Positions 13,083 through 22,328 of a DNA stretch of 64,000 bases are shown here, piece after piece; positions within the stretch are counted from its first letter, which is position 1, and every line of letters starts with the position of its first letter. A program made the translations under genes and the position numbers. Below the pieces are notes generated by a model. It saw nothing but the letters and a program-made list of their open reading frames with translations. It ran no database searches and was not told the origin of the DNA. Source of the DNA: Mycolicibacterium austroafricanum (GTDB lineage: Bacteria; Actinomycetota; Actinomycetes; Mycobacteriales; Mycobacteriaceae); the NCBI RefSeq assembly GCF_902705885.1, contig NZ_CACSIP010000003.1:82808-146807 (forward strand), written 5' to 3'.

Positions 13083-13100
13083 TTGGGAGTGGTCTCCCAA
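13083..13100. promoter_or_regulatory. Perfect 7+4+7 palindrome, candidate operator
   Basis: TTGGGAG and CTCCCAA are exact inverted repeats separated by TGGT. A further TGGGA half-site lies just downstream (about 13104-13108). The palindrome sits where the -35 region of the gene at 13131 would be, since its -10 TACGGT is at 13118-13123. It is also about 80 bases upstream of the HTH gene's -10. The neighbouring HTH protein is the natural candidate ligand. This is inferred from position only. Confidence 0.6.
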
Positions 13101-13130
13101 TTCTGGGACATTCGCGCTACGGTGAGCCAC

Positions 13131-13733
13131 ATGGTCGCTCCCTACATGGCCGACGAGGTCAGGCCCTTGGTCACCACTGTTGCGGCACCTCTCGAGGTGT
13201 TCGATCGCCCAGAAGTCGCGGGAAATGCCCCGCGATTCGAAATTCTGAAAACCGCACCGACGAGCGAATTCGCCGACGAGGTCGATGGAGCCGCGGAATG
13301 GCTCGGCGTACCGGTGGCGGAGATTCTGCTCGCCGCGCTGGCCCGGGCACTGGGCCGAACCCGCGGCGAAGGTGAAGTAGCCGTCGAGGTCGCCGCTGAT
13401 TCGCTTCCGGCGCCCCGCGCGGTATGGCTGATCTGTTCGGACGCCCTGCCGATGGGTCCCACGGAAATGTTGCAGGGTGCCCACACCGCACTGGCTGCGG
13501 CAGCGGGTAGGGCGGCCATCCCGTGCGAGGTCCTGCTCGATGTCGCCTCCGGTAAGCACGGCTCCGGCGGTGACCACGGCCTCGAACTGCACGTATACCG
13601 CGCCGCAGGAGCGCTGCACCTCGACTGGCATTACGACGCCACGAGATTCGACGCCTACAGCGTCGAAGAGATGGCCGAACAGTTCCCGCTCGCGTTGATC
13701 GAGATCACCTCGGACGCCGCGACGCCCCTGTGA
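13131..13733 (+). CDS. Stand-alone condensation-domain-like fragment protein
   Basis: This 200-residue protein has a C-terminal half (LELHVYRAAGALHLDWHYDATRFDAYSVEEMAEQF) resembling the last part of non-ribosomal peptide synthetase condensation or acyltransferase (PapA/C-domain) folds. Its middle (VPVAEILLAALARALGRTRGEG) also fits that fold. No HHxxxDG catalytic motif is present, so it is unlikely to catalyse condensation. The ATG at 13131 is favoured: TACGGT (13118-13123) ends seven bases upstream, so a leaderless start fits. A TTG at 13083 would lie in the palindrome. It is divergent from the HTH/membrane pair. Function unknown; it may be a decayed or repurposed domain. Confidence 0.7.
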   Translation: MVAPYMADEVRPLVTTVAAPLEVFDRPEVAGNAPRFEILKTAPTSEFADEVDGAAEWLGVPVAEILLAALARALGRTRGEGEVAVEVAADSLPAPRAVWLICSDALPMGPTEMLQGAHTALAAAAGRAAIPCEVLLDVASGKHGSGGDHGLELHVYRAAGALHLDWHYDATRFDAYSVEEMAEQFPLALIEITSDAATPL

Positions 13734-13770
13734 ATCGCGGGTGATTCCGCAGGCCCGCTAGACTGTGGGC

Positions 13771-13971
13771 CAGCAGCGTCGATCCGGCCATCACCGGGGA
13801 GCTTTCGGAAGAACAGCGTGCCGCGCTCAGTAGAACCGAACGGGTGGGCCCGTCATCGCCTCCATTGAGCGGCGCACCCTGGGTGCGCAAGCGGGGTGGT
13901 ACCGCGGCGCTCGCGCAACGGCGCGACGTCGTCCCCGTGCCTGAACGACTTGGCACAGGAGACGTACGCAC
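13771..13971 (+). ncRNA. Isoleucine T-box leader of ileS, translational type
   Basis: A -10-like TAGACT at 13759-13764 puts the transcript start near 13771. An ultrashort Stem I is visible: CCGG, loop CCATCA, CCGG at about 13784-13797, with the Ile specifier ATC at 13790-13792. The conserved T-box GGTGGTACCGCGG is at 13895-13907, with UGGU for pairing the uncharged tRNA 3' end. The GGGG just before it can pair with CCCC at 13933-13936 (antisequestrator). The competing hairpin pairs GTGCC (13937-13941) with GGCAC (13952-13956) and extends over the AGGAG ribosome site (13957-13961). No terminator poly-U is seen. This matches the actinobacterial ileS T-boxes that act on translation. Confidence 0.93.
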
Positions 13972-16900
13972 GTGACCGCCTACCCGAAGCCGGGCGCCGG
14001 AGCGCCCAAATTCCCGGCGCTGGAAGCCGAGGTGCTCGAGTACTGGGCGAGCGACAACACCTTCCGCGCGAGCATCGACCGCCGCGACGACGCACCGGAG
14101 TACGTGTTCTACGACGGGCCGCCGTTCGCCAACGGACTTCCGCACTACGGGCACCTGCTCACCGGCTACGTCAAGGACATCGTGCCGCGGTACCGCACCA
14201 TGCGCGGCTACAAGGTCGAACGCCGCTTCGGCTGGGACACCCACGGTCTGCCCGCAGAGCTCGAGGTGCAGCGCCAACTCGGCATCACCGACAAGGCCCA
14301 GATCGAGCAGATGGGCATCGAGAAGTTCAACGACGCCTGCCGGGCGTCGGTGCTCAAGTACACCGGTGAGTGGCGGTCCTACGTCACCCGCCAGGCGCGC
14401 TGGGTCGACTTCGACAACGACTACAAGACACTGGATCTCGGCTTCATGGAGTCGGTGATCTGGGCCTTCAAACAGCTGTGGGACAAGGGCCTTGCCTATC
14501 AGGGCAACCGGGTGCTGCCCTACTGCTGGAACGACGAGACGCCGCTGTCGAGCCACGAGCTGCGGATGGACGACGACGTCTATCAGAGCCGGCAGGATCC
14601 GGCGCTCACGGTGGGTTTCCGCATCGCAGGGGGCCCGGCCGACTTGATCGGCGCCCACCTGTTGATCTGGACGACGACACCGTGGACGCTGCCGTCCAAC
14701 CAGGCCGTCGCGGTCAACCCCGACGTCGACTACGTCGTCGTCGAAGCGCCCGACGGTCGGCGCTACGTGCTGGCCGCCGCCCGCCTGGGAGCGTACGCCC
14801 GGGAACTCGGCGAGGAGCCGCAGATCGTGGCCGGCTACTCGGGACGGGACCTGCTCGGCGTGCGCTACGTCCCGCCGTTTCCGTATTTCATGGACTCGGA
14901 CAACGCGTTTTGCGTACTGCCCGCCGACTTCGTCAGCACCGAGGACGGCACCGGGCTGGTCCACATGGCGCCGGCCTACGGCGAGGACGACATGGCCACC
15001 GCGCTGACGGCCGACATCGAGGCGGTCACCCCCGTCGACGCCAAGGGACGTTTCGACAGCACTGTGCCCGACTACGCGGGTCAGCACGTGTTCGACGCGA
15101 ACCCGCAGATCATCCGGGATCTGAAGAACGGGTCCGGGGCAGCGGCGCACAACGGCTCCGTGCTGCTGCGCCACGACACCTACGAGCACTCCTACCCACA
15201 CTGCTGGCGATGCCGGAACCCGCTGATCTACCGGGCGGTTTCGTCATGGTTCATCAAGGTCTCCCAGATCCGGGACCGGATGGTCGAGCTCAACGCAGAG
15301 ATCACCTGGTACCCCGAACACGTCAAGGAGGGGCAGTTCGGAAAGTGGCTGCAGGGCGCACGCGACTGGTCCATCTCGCGAAACCGCTACTGGGGCACCC
15401 CGATCCCGGTGTGGATGTCCGACGACCCGGCCTGCCCTAGGGTCGACGTCTACGGCAGCCTCGATGAACTCGAACGTGATTTCGGGGTGCGCCCGACCAA
15501 TCTGCACCGGCCCTACATCGACGAACTGACCCGGCCCAACCCCGACGATCCGACCGGGCGTTCGACGATGCGGCGAATCGAGGACGTCCTCGACGTCTGG
15601 TTCGACTCCGGGTCGATGCCGTACGCCCAGGTGCACTACCCGTTCGAGAACCGGAGCTGGTTCGACGGAATCGATTCCGCCGACCCTGACAAGCAGGTCG
15701 TCGGGCACTTCCCCGGCGATTTCATCGTCGAGTACATCGGCCAGACCCGTGGCTGGTTCTACACGCTGCACGTCCTGGCCACCGCGCTGTTCGACCGCCC
15801 GGCGTTCAAGACCTGTGTCTCGCACGGGATCGTGCTGGGCAATGACGGGCAGAAGATGAGCAAGTCACTGCGCAACTACCCGGACGTGACCGAGGTGTTC
15901 GACCGCGACGGCTCGGACGCGATGCGCTGGTTCCTGATGGCATCGCCGATCCTGCGGGGCGGCAACCTCATCGTGACCGAGCAGGGCATCCGCGAAGGTG
16001 TGCGCCAAGTGCTGCTGCCGCTGTGGAACGCCTACACCTTCCTGGCGCTCTATGCGCCCGAGAAGGGCACCTGGCGCACCGATTCCACGCATGTGCTGGA
16101 CCGCTACATCCTGGCCAAGCTGGCCGCCCTGCGCGACGAACTGACCGCGTCGCTGGACGTCTGCGACATCTCGGTGGCGTGCGACCAGCTCCGGCAGTTC
16201 ACCGAGGCCCTCACCAACTGGTACGTCCGGCGTTCGCGTACCCGGTTCTGGGAGGAGGATCGCGACGCGATCGACACGTTGCACACCGTGCTCGAGGTGA
16301 CCAGCCGGCTGGCCGCTCCGCTACTGCCGCTGATCTGCGAGGTGATCTGGCGAGGGCTCACCGGTGAGCGTTCGGTGCACCTGACGGACTGGCCCGAGGC
16401 CGGCGTGCTGCCCGCCGATCCGCGACTGGTCGCCGATATGGACCTGGTCCGTGAGGTGGCCTCGACGGGATCTTCGCTGCGCAAGGCCAAGAAGCTCCGG
16501 GTCCGGCTGCCGCTGCCGAAACTGACTGTGGCACTGGACAAAGCGGTTGACCCGTCCGCGCTTGCCCCCTACCGGGACCTCATCGCCGACGAACTCAACG
16601 TCAAAGCCGTCGAGCTCACCGACGACATCGCCGCCCACGGCCGGTTCGAGCTCGCGGTGAACGCCCGCGTCGCCGGTCCGCGCATCGGCAAGGACGTGCA
16701 GGCGGCGATCAAGGCGGTCAAGGCGGGGGAGGGTGTGCTCAGAAGCGACGGCACCCTGGAGGCCGGGCCCGCGGTCCTTCTCCCCGAGGAATTCAGCTCC
16801 AAGTTGGTGGCCGCCGACCCCGATTGGACGGCGGCCCTGCCCGACGGAGCCGGTCTGGTGGTGCTGGACGGGACCGTCACCCCGGAGTTGGAGGCCGAGG

Positions 16901-17133
16901 GCTGGGCCAAGGACCGCATCCGCGAGCTGCAGGAGTTGCGCAAGTCCAGCGGCCTCGACGTGTCCGACCGGATCTCGGTGGTGCTGTCGGTGCCTGGTGA
17001 GCAAGAGGATTGGGCGCGCGCACACCGCGACCTGATCGCGCGCGAGATCCTGGCGACCAGCTTCGAGTTCGGTGAGCCCGACGGTTTCGAGGAGATCGGC
17101 GATGGTGTCCGGGTGGCGATCGCCAAGGCGTGA
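13972..17133 (+). CDS. ileS: Isoleucyl-tRNA synthetase
   Basis: This class I synthetase of 1053 residues charges tRNA-Ile. Its HIGH-type motif is in [20 protein letters not shown] (about residues 45-65), and the KMSKS loop is in [14 protein letters not shown] (about 625-640). A CP1 editing domain lies between ([13 protein letters not shown]). The length and the GLPHYGH form place it in the long, eukaryote-like group typical of mycobacteria, which is naturally insensitive to mupirocin. GTG start follows the AGGAG that the T-box hairpin covers, so uncharged tRNA-Ile should raise its translation. Confidence 0.98.
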   Translation: MTAYPKPGAGAPKFPALEAEVLEYWASDNTFRASIDRRDDAPEYVFYDGPPFANGLPHYGHLLTGYVKDIVPRYRTMRGYKVERRFGWDTHGLPAELEVQRQLGITDKAQIEQMGIEKFNDACRASVLKYTGEWRSYVTRQARWVDFDNDYKTLDLGFMESVIWAFKQLWDKGLAYQGNRVLPYCWNDETPLSSHELRMDDDVYQSRQDPALTVGFRIAGGPADLIGAHLLIWTTTPWTLPSNQAVAVNPDVDYVVVEAPDGRRYVLAAARLGAYARELGEEPQIVAGYSGRDLLGVRYVPPFPYFMDSDNAFCVLPADFVSTEDGTGLVHMAPAYGEDDMATALTADIEAVTPVDAKGRFDSTVPDYAGQHVFDANPQIIRDLKNGSGAAAHNGSVLLRHDTYEHSYPHCWRCRNPLIYRAVSSWFIKVSQIRDRMVELNAEITWYPEHVKEGQFGKWLQGARDWSISRNRYWGTPIPVWMSDDPACPRVDVYGSLDELERDFGVRPTNLHRPYIDELTRPNPDDPTGRSTMRRIEDVLDVWFDSGSMPYAQVHYPFENRSWFDGIDSADPDKQVVGHFPGDFIVEYIGQTRGWFYTLHVLATALFDRPAFKTCVSHGIVLGNDGQKMSKSLRNYPDVTEVFDRDGSDAMRWFLMASPILRGGNLIVTEQGIREGVRQVLLPLWNAYTFLALYAPEKGTWRTDSTHVLDRYILAKLAALRDELTASLDVCDISVACDQLRQFTEALTNWYVRRSRTRFWEEDRDAIDTLHTVLEVTSRLAAPLLPLICEVIWRGLTGERSVHLTDWPEAGVLPADPRLVADMDLVREVASTGSSLRKAKKLRVRLPLPKLTVALDKAVDPSALAPYRDLIADELNVKAVELTDDIAAHGRFELAVNARVAGPRIGKDVQAAIKAVKAGEGVLRSDGTLEAGPAVLLPEEFSSKLVAADPDWTAALPDGAGLVVLDGTVTPELEAEGWAKDRIRELQELRKSSGLDVSDRISVVLSVPGEQEDWARAHRDLIAREILATSFEFGEPDGFEEIGDGVRVAIAKA

Positions 17134-17146
17134 CCTGAACGCCCAA

Positions 17147-17195
17147 CGTGCAGCCACGGTCGTGATTACGCCTCGATCGCGACCGTGAGTGCACG
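17147..17195. terminator. Long imperfect inverted repeat between ileS and the S4 protein gene
   Basis: Two arms of about 19 bases (17147-17165 and 17177-17195) pair with three mismatches around an 11-base loop: CGTGCAGCCACGGTCGTGA against TCGCGACCGTGAGTGCACG. It lies between two convergent genes (ileS end 17133, S4 gene end 17216), where a bidirectional terminator or mRNA 3' end hairpin is expected. No U-run follows, which is usual in mycobacteria. It could instead be a member of a dispersed intergenic repeat family. Confidence 0.55.
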
Positions 17196-17215
17196 CTCGC
17201 GGGCAACCCTGGGCC

Positions 17216-17449
17216 TCAGCCTGCCGTGACCCGGGCACCACGGCCGTCGAAGACGACGACGTCACCGCCCCGCAGTTGCCTGCCGCGGCGGGTTTCGACG
17301 TCGCCGTTGACCCTGACCAGACCGTCGGAGATCACCGACTTGGCATCGGCTCCGGAGTCGATGAGGCCGGCCAGCTTGAGGAACTGGCCGAGGCGGATCG
17401 AGGCATCCCGGATCGGGACGTCGGAAGCCGCACCGTCCGGGTGTGCCAT
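17216..17449 (-). CDS. Small S4-domain RNA-binding protein (YaaA/YbcJ-like)
   Basis: This protein of about 77 residues is essentially one S4 RNA-binding domain: [50 protein letters not shown]. Such stand-alone S4 proteins are thought to bind structured RNA or ribosomal particles; the precise role is unclear. The ATG at 17449 (MAHPDGAAS) was chosen over longer frames that run under the polymerase gene. It is divergent from the polymerase IV gene with only about 40 bases between them. Confidence 0.85.
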   Translation of the reverse strand: MAHPDGAASDVPIRDASIRLGQFLKLAGLIDSGADAKSVISDGLVRVNGDVETRRGRQLRGGDVVVFDGRGARVTAG

Positions 17450-17488
17450 GCAGGTAAGGCTATCCCGCACCGCATAGCATCGACAGGT

Positions 17489-18856
17489 GTGGGCGCGCGA
17501 TGGGTGCTGCACCTGGACATGGATGCGTTTTTCGCGTCGGTGGAACAGCTGACCCGGCCCACTCTTCGGGGTCGTCCGGTCCTGGTGGGCGGTCTCGGCG
17601 GTCGCGGTGTGGTGGCCGGCGCCAGCTACGAATCGAGGGTCTACGGTGCCCGGTCGGCGATGCCGATGCATCAGGCGCGCAGGCTCGTCGGCGCCGGGGC
17701 AGTGGTGTTGCCGCCGCGCGGTGTGGTGTACGGCCTCGCCAGCCGCCGCGTCTTCGAGACGGTGCGCACGATGGTGCCGGTGCTCGAGCAGCTGTCGTAC
17801 GACGAGGCGTTCGGCGAGCCCACCGAGCTGGCCGGTGCTCCGAGCGCCGAGGTGGCGTCGTTCTGCGAGGCGCTACGGGCGGAGGTGACCGCCGTGACCG
17901 GTCTGGTCGCCTCGGTCGGTGCGGGCTCGGGTAAGCAGATCGCCAAGATCGCCTCGGGTCTGGCAAAACCCGACGGCATCACGGTGGTGGCCCGCGACGA
18001 GGAACACGCGCTGCTCGACGGGCTGCCCGTGCGCAAGCTCTGGGGCATCGGGCCGGTGGCCGAGGAGAAGCTGCACCGGCTCGGCATCGAGACGATCGGC
18101 GGTTTCTCGGCGCTGTCGGACGCCGAGGTCGCCAATATTCTCGGCCCGACGGTGGGCCCGGCGCTGCACCGGCTGGCGCGCGGCATCGACGATCGGCCGG
18201 TGGCCGAGAACGCACCGGCGAAACAGATCAGCGCCGAGTCGACGTTTCCCGAAGATCTGACCACTCTTGATCAGCTCCGCGACGCGGCCGCACCGATCGG
18301 CGAGCACGCCCACCGCCGCCTGCTGAAGGACGGCCGGGGCGCCCGCACCGTGACCGTCAAGCTGAAGAAGTCCGACATGAGCACGCTGACCAGGTCGGCG
18401 ACCCTGCCCTACGCGACCACCGACGCCGCGACGCTGAACGCCACCGCGCGCAGACTGCTCCTCGATCCGGTCGAGATCGGCCCGATCCGCCTTGTCGGAG
18501 TCGGCTTTTCCGGTCTGTCCGAGGTTCAACAGGAGTCGCTGTTCCCCGATCTGGAGTTGATGGCGACCGAGGCGGTGGCGCGCATCGGTCTGCCGGAGCC
18601 GCTAGTCGAGGCCGGACCCACCGCGCCGGCGTGGCGGGTCGGCGACGATGTGGCGCACACCGAGTTCGGGCACGGCTGGGTCCAGGGCGCCGGCCACGGC
18701 GTCGTGACCGTGCGCTTCGAGACGCGCAGCTCCGGCCCCGGGCAGGCGCGGACCTTCGCCGGCGACGATCCCGCCCTGGCCCGGGCCAATCCGGTGGACA
18801 GCCTGGACTGGCCGGACTTCGTCGCCGAGCTCAATCGCTCCCAGCACGCGGGTTGA
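17489..18856 (+). CDS. dinX: Y-family DNA polymerase IV (DinX/DinB1)
   Basis: This 455-residue translesion polymerase has catalytic acidic residues in [14 protein letters not shown] (N-terminal metal site) and SYDEAF. The [24 protein letters not shown] segment and helix-hairpin-helix ([17 protein letters not shown]) are in place. A QESLF beta-clamp binding pentapeptide lies near residue 350. The C-terminus carries an extra SH3-like stretch ([30 protein letters not shown]), as in mycobacterial DinB1. GTG 17489 fits a leaderless start: TAGCAT (17475-17480) ends eight bases upstream. The in-frame GTG at 17504 is a possible alternative. No LexA box was noticed. Confidence 0.94.
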   Translation: MGARWVLHLDMDAFFASVEQLTRPTLRGRPVLVGGLGGRGVVAGASYESRVYGARSAMPMHQARRLVGAGAVVLPPRGVVYGLASRRVFETVRTMVPVLEQLSYDEAFGEPTELAGAPSAEVASFCEALRAEVTAVTGLVASVGAGSGKQIAKIASGLAKPDGITVVARDEEHALLDGLPVRKLWGIGPVAEEKLHRLGIETIGGFSALSDAEVANILGPTVGPALHRLARGIDDRPVAENAPAKQISAESTFPEDLTTLDQLRDAAAPIGEHAHRRLLKDGRGARTVTVKLKKSDMSTLTRSATLPYATTDAATLNATARRLLLDPVEIGPIRLVGVGFSGLSEVQQESLFPDLELMATEAVARIGLPEPLVEAGPTAPAWRVGDDVAHTEFGHGWVQGAGHGVVTVRFETRSSGPGQARTFAGDDPALARANPVDSLDWPDFVAELNRSQHAG

Positions 18857-18871
18857 CCTGAGCGGGGCCGG

Positions 18872-19774
18872 TCAGCCCCAACGCTCGAACGTCGCAGGCA
18901 CCGGCGAGCCGGCGGCGAGCGCGGCCATCAGCAGCACCCGTGCCTGCGGGGGACCGAGCCGCGGCGCCGGGAACGCTCCGGCGTCGGCCAGCGCCCGTCC
19001 CGGGCCGTAACCGGGGCTGACGCGGCCACCGGGAACGCGGGTCGACACCGCGACCGCCACGCCGTTGCGGCAGTGTCGCCGCACCCCGTCGATCAGCGCC
19101 GCGCCGGCATTACCGGAACCGAGAGCCTGCAGCACGATGCCGCGGGCGCCGGCCGCGACGCACGCGTCGAGGGCGGCGGTGTCAGCACCGGGGTAGGCCA
19201 CGACGATGTCCACCCGCGGTGCGTCCGCGGCCGCCAGGTCACCGAGGAACGGGCGGTTCTTGACCGGTCCGAGCGCCCGGCCGGCGAACGCCTGCAGCTC
19301 GCCGGTGGCGACCTTGCGCAGGCCCAGCGGCTCGAACACGGTGCCCGCGAAACTCACCACGACACCCCGGCCGCGGGCCTGCGGACCGGCGGCGACCGCG
19401 AGCGCGTCGCGCAGGTTGGCCGGGCCGTCGGCGTCGACCGCGTCGGCGCTGCGCTGGGCGCCCGTCAGCACCACCGGCGCCTCACCGCGGTAGGTGAGGT
19501 CCAGCCACAGCGCGGTCTCCTCCATCGTGTCGGTGCCGTGTGTCACCACGATCCCGTCGGCACCGTCGGTGACCGCAGCAGACCGGATCGCCGCGGCGAT
19601 CCGGTCCCAGTCCGCCGGGGTCAGCTGTGAGCTGTCCAGCGACATGGCGTCGACGACCTCGACGTCGAGTCCTTCGGTGAGGTCGGCTCCGGTGAGGGTG
19701 GGGCGGAGTACGGCGTCGGCGTCCGCACTGGTCGAGATCGTCCCACCGGTGGCTATGACGACGAGGCGAGGCAT
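18872..19774 (-). CDS. ansA: Type I L-asparaginase
   Basis: This 300-residue enzyme hydrolyses asparagine to aspartate and ammonia. Both active-site threonine motifs are visible: ATGGTIS near the N-terminus (about residues 7-13) and [20 protein letters not shown] also matches the family. The start at 19774 ([11 protein letters not shown]) is supported by AACAAT (minus strand, 19787-19782) ending seven bases upstream. The longer frame to 20056 runs antisense through lspA and is rejected. In mycobacteria the AnsA homologue has been linked to nitrogen use and acid resistance. Confidence 0.94.
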   Translation of the reverse strand: MPRLVVIATGGTISTSADADAVLRPTLTGADLTEGLDVEVVDAMSLDSSQLTPADWDRIAAAIRSAAVTDGADGIVVTHGTDTMEETALWLDLTYRGEAPVVLTGAQRSADAVDADGPANLRDALAVAAGPQARGRGVVVSFAGTVFEPLGLRKVATGELQAFAGRALGPVKNRPFLGDLAAADAPRVDIVVAYPGADTAALDACVAAGARGIVLQALGSGNAGAALIDGVRRHCRNGVAVAVSTRVPGGRVSPGYGPGRALADAGAFPAPRLGPPQARVLLMAALAAGSPVPATFERWG

Positions 19775-19817
19775 GGGTGGAATTGTTACCCACCGGCTCT
19801 TTGCGATGATGGTGGGC

Positions 19818-20459
19818 GTGACTGATGAATCATCGAGCCCCGCCGAATCCGCGGCCGGGGACGAGCCGGCCCAGCCGTCTCCGCCACGCCGGCTGCGCCT
19901 GCTGCTCTCCGTGGCGGCGGTGGTGCTCGTGCTGGACATCGTCACCAAGGTGCTGGCGGTGCGGCTGCTGACGCCGGGCCAGCCGGTGTCGATCATCGGT
20001 GACACCGTCACGTGGACGTTGGTGCGCAACTCGGGTGCGGCGTTCTCGATGGCCACCGGTTACACGTGGGTGCTCACCCTGGTCGCGACCGGCGTGGTCT
20101 TCGGGATCATCTGGATGGGACGCAGGCTGGTGTCTCCGTGGTGGGCGATCGGTCTGGGGCTGATCCTCGGCGGCGCGATGGGAAATCTGGTGGACCGGTT
20201 CTTCCGCTCACCTGGACCGCTGCGCGGCCACGTCGTCGACTTCCTGTCCATCGGCTGGTGGCCGGTGTTCAATGTCGCCGACCCCTCGGTGGTGGGCGGG
20301 GCGATCCTGCTGGTGGTGTTGTCGCTGTTCGGATTCGACTTCGACACCGTCGGGAGGCGCCAGCCGGACGGCGGCGAGGGCACCGTCGGGAGGCGCCAGC
20401 CGGACGGCGGCGAGGGCACCGTCGGGAGGCGCCAGCCCGAAACCGAGCCCGAAACCTGA
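19818..20459 (+). CDS. lspA: Lipoprotein signal peptidase (SPase II)
   Basis: This 213-residue integral membrane aspartyl protease cleaves the signal peptide of diacylated prolipoproteins. Four membrane helices are visible. The catalytic aspartates are in [13 protein letters not shown] and [11 protein letters not shown], and NSGAAFS is conserved. GTG 19818 (VTDESSS) was chosen because GATGAT (19805-19810) ends seven bases upstream; ATG codons at 19806 and 19809 are alternatives. The C-terminal tail is a tandem repeat of [12 protein letters not shown], described separately. The stop overlaps the rluD ATG by one base. Lgt, the enzyme acting before it, is also in this window. Confidence 0.94.
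   Translation: MTDESSSPAESAAGDEPAQPSPPRRLRLLLSVAAVVLVLDIVTKVLAVRLLTPGQPVSIIGDTVTWTLVRNSGAAFSMATGYTWVLTLVATGVVFGIIWMGRRLVSPWWAIGLGLILGGAMGNLVDRFFRSPGPLRGHVVDFLSIGWWPVFNVADPSVVGGAILLVVLSLFGFDFDTVGRRQPDGGEGTVGRRQPDGGEGTVGRRQPETEPET
20346..20437 (+). repeat. 36-bp in-frame tandem repeat in the lspA tail
   Basis: Two identical 36-base units (20346-20381 and 20382-20417) and a third partial copy (20418-20437) encode [12 protein letters not shown] repeated. They lie after the last membrane helix, in the cytoplasmic tail. The unit length is a multiple of three, so copy-number change would keep the frame. The DTVGRR start of the first unit is native to mycobacterial LspA, which suggests that the repeat grew from the original tail. 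Confidence 0.9.
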
Positions 20460-21388
20460 TGACCACACGGTCGATGCCGGTTCCGGAAGGACTGGCGGGG
20501 ATGCGGGTGGACGCCGGCCTGGCCCGGCTGCTCGGGCTGTCGCGCACCGCGGCGGCGGCGCTGGCCGAAGAGGGCGATGTCGAACTCGACGGCGCCCCGG
20601 CGGGCAAGTCGGACAAGCTGACCGCGGGCGCGTGGTTGGAGGTGCGACTGCCTGCGCCGCCGGCCCCGGTGGAGAACACCCCGGTCGACATCGACGGGAT
20701 GTCGGTGCTGTATGCCGACGACGACATCGTGGCGGTCGACAAGCCTCCGGGGGTGGCTGCGCACGCCACCGTCGGCTGGCGCGGTCCGACCGTGCTGGGC
20801 GGTCTGGCGGCGGCCGGCTTCCGCATCAGCACCTCGGGCATCCACGAGCGTCAGGGCATCGTGCACCGACTGGACGTCGGCACGTCCGGGGTGATGGTGG
20901 TGGCCCTGTCCGAGCGGGCGTACACCGCGCTCAAGCGGGCATTCAAACAGCGCACCGTGGAGAAGCGGTATCACGCCCTGGTGCAGGGGCATCCGGACCC
21001 TTCCAGTGGCACCATCGATGCGCCGATCGGCCGCCACCGCGGCCACGACTGGAAGTTCGCGGTCGTCGACGGCGGCCGGCACAGCGTCACCCACTACGAC
21101 ACGCTGGAGGCGCATCAGGCTGCGAGCCTGCTCGACATCCACCTCGAGACCGGGCGCACCCACCAGATCCGGGTGCACTTCGCCGCACTGCACCACCCGT
21201 GCTGTGGTGATCTCACCTACGGTGCCGACCCGAACCTGGCCAGGAAGCTGGCGCTGGAGCGGCAGTGGCTGCACGCCAGATCTCTGGCGTTTGTGCACCC
21301 TGCCGACGGGCGCCGAGTCGAGATCACCAGCCCGTACCCGGCTGACCTGCAGCATGCGCTGGACATCCTGCGCAATCACGACCTGTGA
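20459..21388 (+). CDS. rluD: RluD-type 23S rRNA pseudouridine synthase
   Basis: This 309-residue RluA/RluD-family enzyme has an N-terminal S4 domain ([31 protein letters not shown]). The catalytic domain carries the [14 protein letters not shown] motif, whose Asp is the nucleophile, and [11 protein letters not shown] near the end. Family members modify uridines of 23S rRNA helix 69 or related sites. The start overlaps the lspA stop (TGATG) and the stop overlaps the next gene's GTG by four bases. The lspA-rluD pairing is widely conserved in bacteria. Confidence 0.93.
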   Translation: MTTRSMPVPEGLAGMRVDAGLARLLGLSRTAAAALAEEGDVELDGAPAGKSDKLTAGAWLEVRLPAPPAPVENTPVDIDGMSVLYADDDIVAVDKPPGVAAHATVGWRGPTVLGGLAAAGFRISTSGIHERQGIVHRLDVGTSGVMVVALSERAYTALKRAFKQRTVEKRYHALVQGHPDPSSGTIDAPIGRHRGHDWKFAVVDGGRHSVTHYDTLEAHQAASLLDIHLETGRTHQIRVHFAALHHPCCGDLTYGADPNLARKLALERQWLHARSLAFVHPADGRRVEITSPYPADLQHALDILRNHDL

Positions 21389-22275
21389 GATCCGGGCTGC
21401 TGTTCGGTGTCGGGGCCTACGGCATGTGGGGGCTGTTCCCGGCTTTTTTCCCGCTGCTGAAACCTGCGGGCGCGGTCGAAGTGCTGGCCCACCGGATCAT
21501 CTGGAGCTTCGTCCTGATGCTCGTGGTGGTCGCCGCCGTGCGCCGGCTGCGTGACCTCAGGGCGATCAACAGACGGACCTGGCTGTTGTTGGCGGCCGCC
21601 TCGGCCCTCATCTCGGTCAACTGGGTGATCTACGTCTACGCGGTGAACAACGGCCACGTCGTCGACGCCGCGCTCGGATACTTCATCAACCCGCTGGTCT
21701 CGATCGCGCTCGGACTGCTGATCTTCCGGGAGAGGCTGAACCGGTGGCAGTTCAGCGCGCTGGCGATCGCGGTCGTCGCCGTGGTGGTGCTCACGGTGAA
21801 CGTGGGCGCGCCGCCGGTGATCGGTCTCGGTCTTGCGCTGTCCTTCGGCCTCTACGGTGCAGTGAAGAAGCTGGTGCCCACCGACCCCAGGGTCAGCGTC
21901 GGCGTGGAAGCCGCCATAGCCGCGCCGATCGCGGTGGGGTACGTGGTGGTCCTGCAGGTCACGGGTCAGGGAACGTTCACCGGCCACGGTGCCGGGCACG
22001 CCGGGTTGATGGTGCTATCGGGCGTGCTCACGGCGCTGCCGTTGTTGCTGTTCGCCGCAGCAGCCCAACGGCTCGCGATGGTTTCGCTTGGTCTGCTGTT
22101 CTACATGACCCCCGCCATGCAGCTGACATGGGGAGTGCTGGTCGGCCACGAACCGATGCCGCCCGCGCGCTGGTTCGGGTTCGCGTTGATCTGGGTGGCG
22201 CTGGCGGTGTTCACCGTCGATGCGGTGCGCCGCGCGCGTGTCATGCGGCGGGCTGCCGAGCCGTCCTCGGTGTGA
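21385..22275 (+). CDS. RarD/EamA-family (DMT) transporter
   Basis: This 296-residue membrane protein has about ten hydrophobic helices and the RarD signature pattern ([34 protein letters not shown]). Two EamA repeats are visible. RarD-like proteins are drug/metabolite-type exporters; the substrate is unknown. It overlaps rluD by four bases (GTGA). M. tuberculosis has different genes at this point, so this appears to be an insertion relative to that genome or a loss there. Confidence 0.9.
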   Translation: MRSGLLFGVGAYGMWGLFPAFFPLLKPAGAVEVLAHRIIWSFVLMLVVVAAVRRLRDLRAINRRTWLLLAAASALISVNWVIYVYAVNNGHVVDAALGYFINPLVSIALGLLIFRERLNRWQFSALAIAVVAVVVLTVNVGAPPVIGLGLALSFGLYGAVKKLVPTDPRVSVGVEAAIAAPIAVGYVVVLQVTGQGTFTGHGAGHAGLMVLSGVLTALPLLLFAAAAQRLAMVSLGLLFYMTPAMQLTWGVLVGHEPMPPARWFGFALIWVALAVFTVDAVRRARVMRRAAEPSSV

Positions 22276-22293
22276 CATTTGCGAAAGTGCCGA

Positions 22294-22322
22294 TTGACCC
22301 GTTATCAGCTATGCAATAGCGT
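22294..22322 (+). promoter_or_regulatory. Promoter of the TetR gene with an overlapping palindrome
   Basis: TTGACC (22294-22299), a 17-base spacer and TAGCGT (22317-22322) make a near-consensus vegetative promoter. The -10 ends six bases before the GTG at 22329. A palindrome GCTAT-GCA-ATAGC (22308-22320) overlaps the spacer and the -10. That is an ideal place for repression by the TetR protein encoded immediately downstream. Confidence 0.65.
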
Positions 22323-22328
22323 TTGCTC

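Noticed and set aside
12995..13132. Longer N-terminus for the HTH protein (to 13132)
   Set aside because: It would translate through the palindrome and divergent promoter; the GTG at 12994 has a -10 box at leaderless distance.
13131..13733. A functional NRPS condensation domain or part of a synthetase cluster
   Set aside because: Too short (about 200 of some 450 residues), no HHxxxDG, and no adenylation or carrier domains nearby.
17460..17500. LexA/SOS box before the polymerase IV gene
   Set aside because: No TCGAAC-type palindrome is present; only a TAGCAT -10-like element is seen.
20060..21379. Long minus-strand frame opposite lspA and rluD
   Set aside because: Runs antisense through conserved catalytic motifs of both genes and lacks any known domain.
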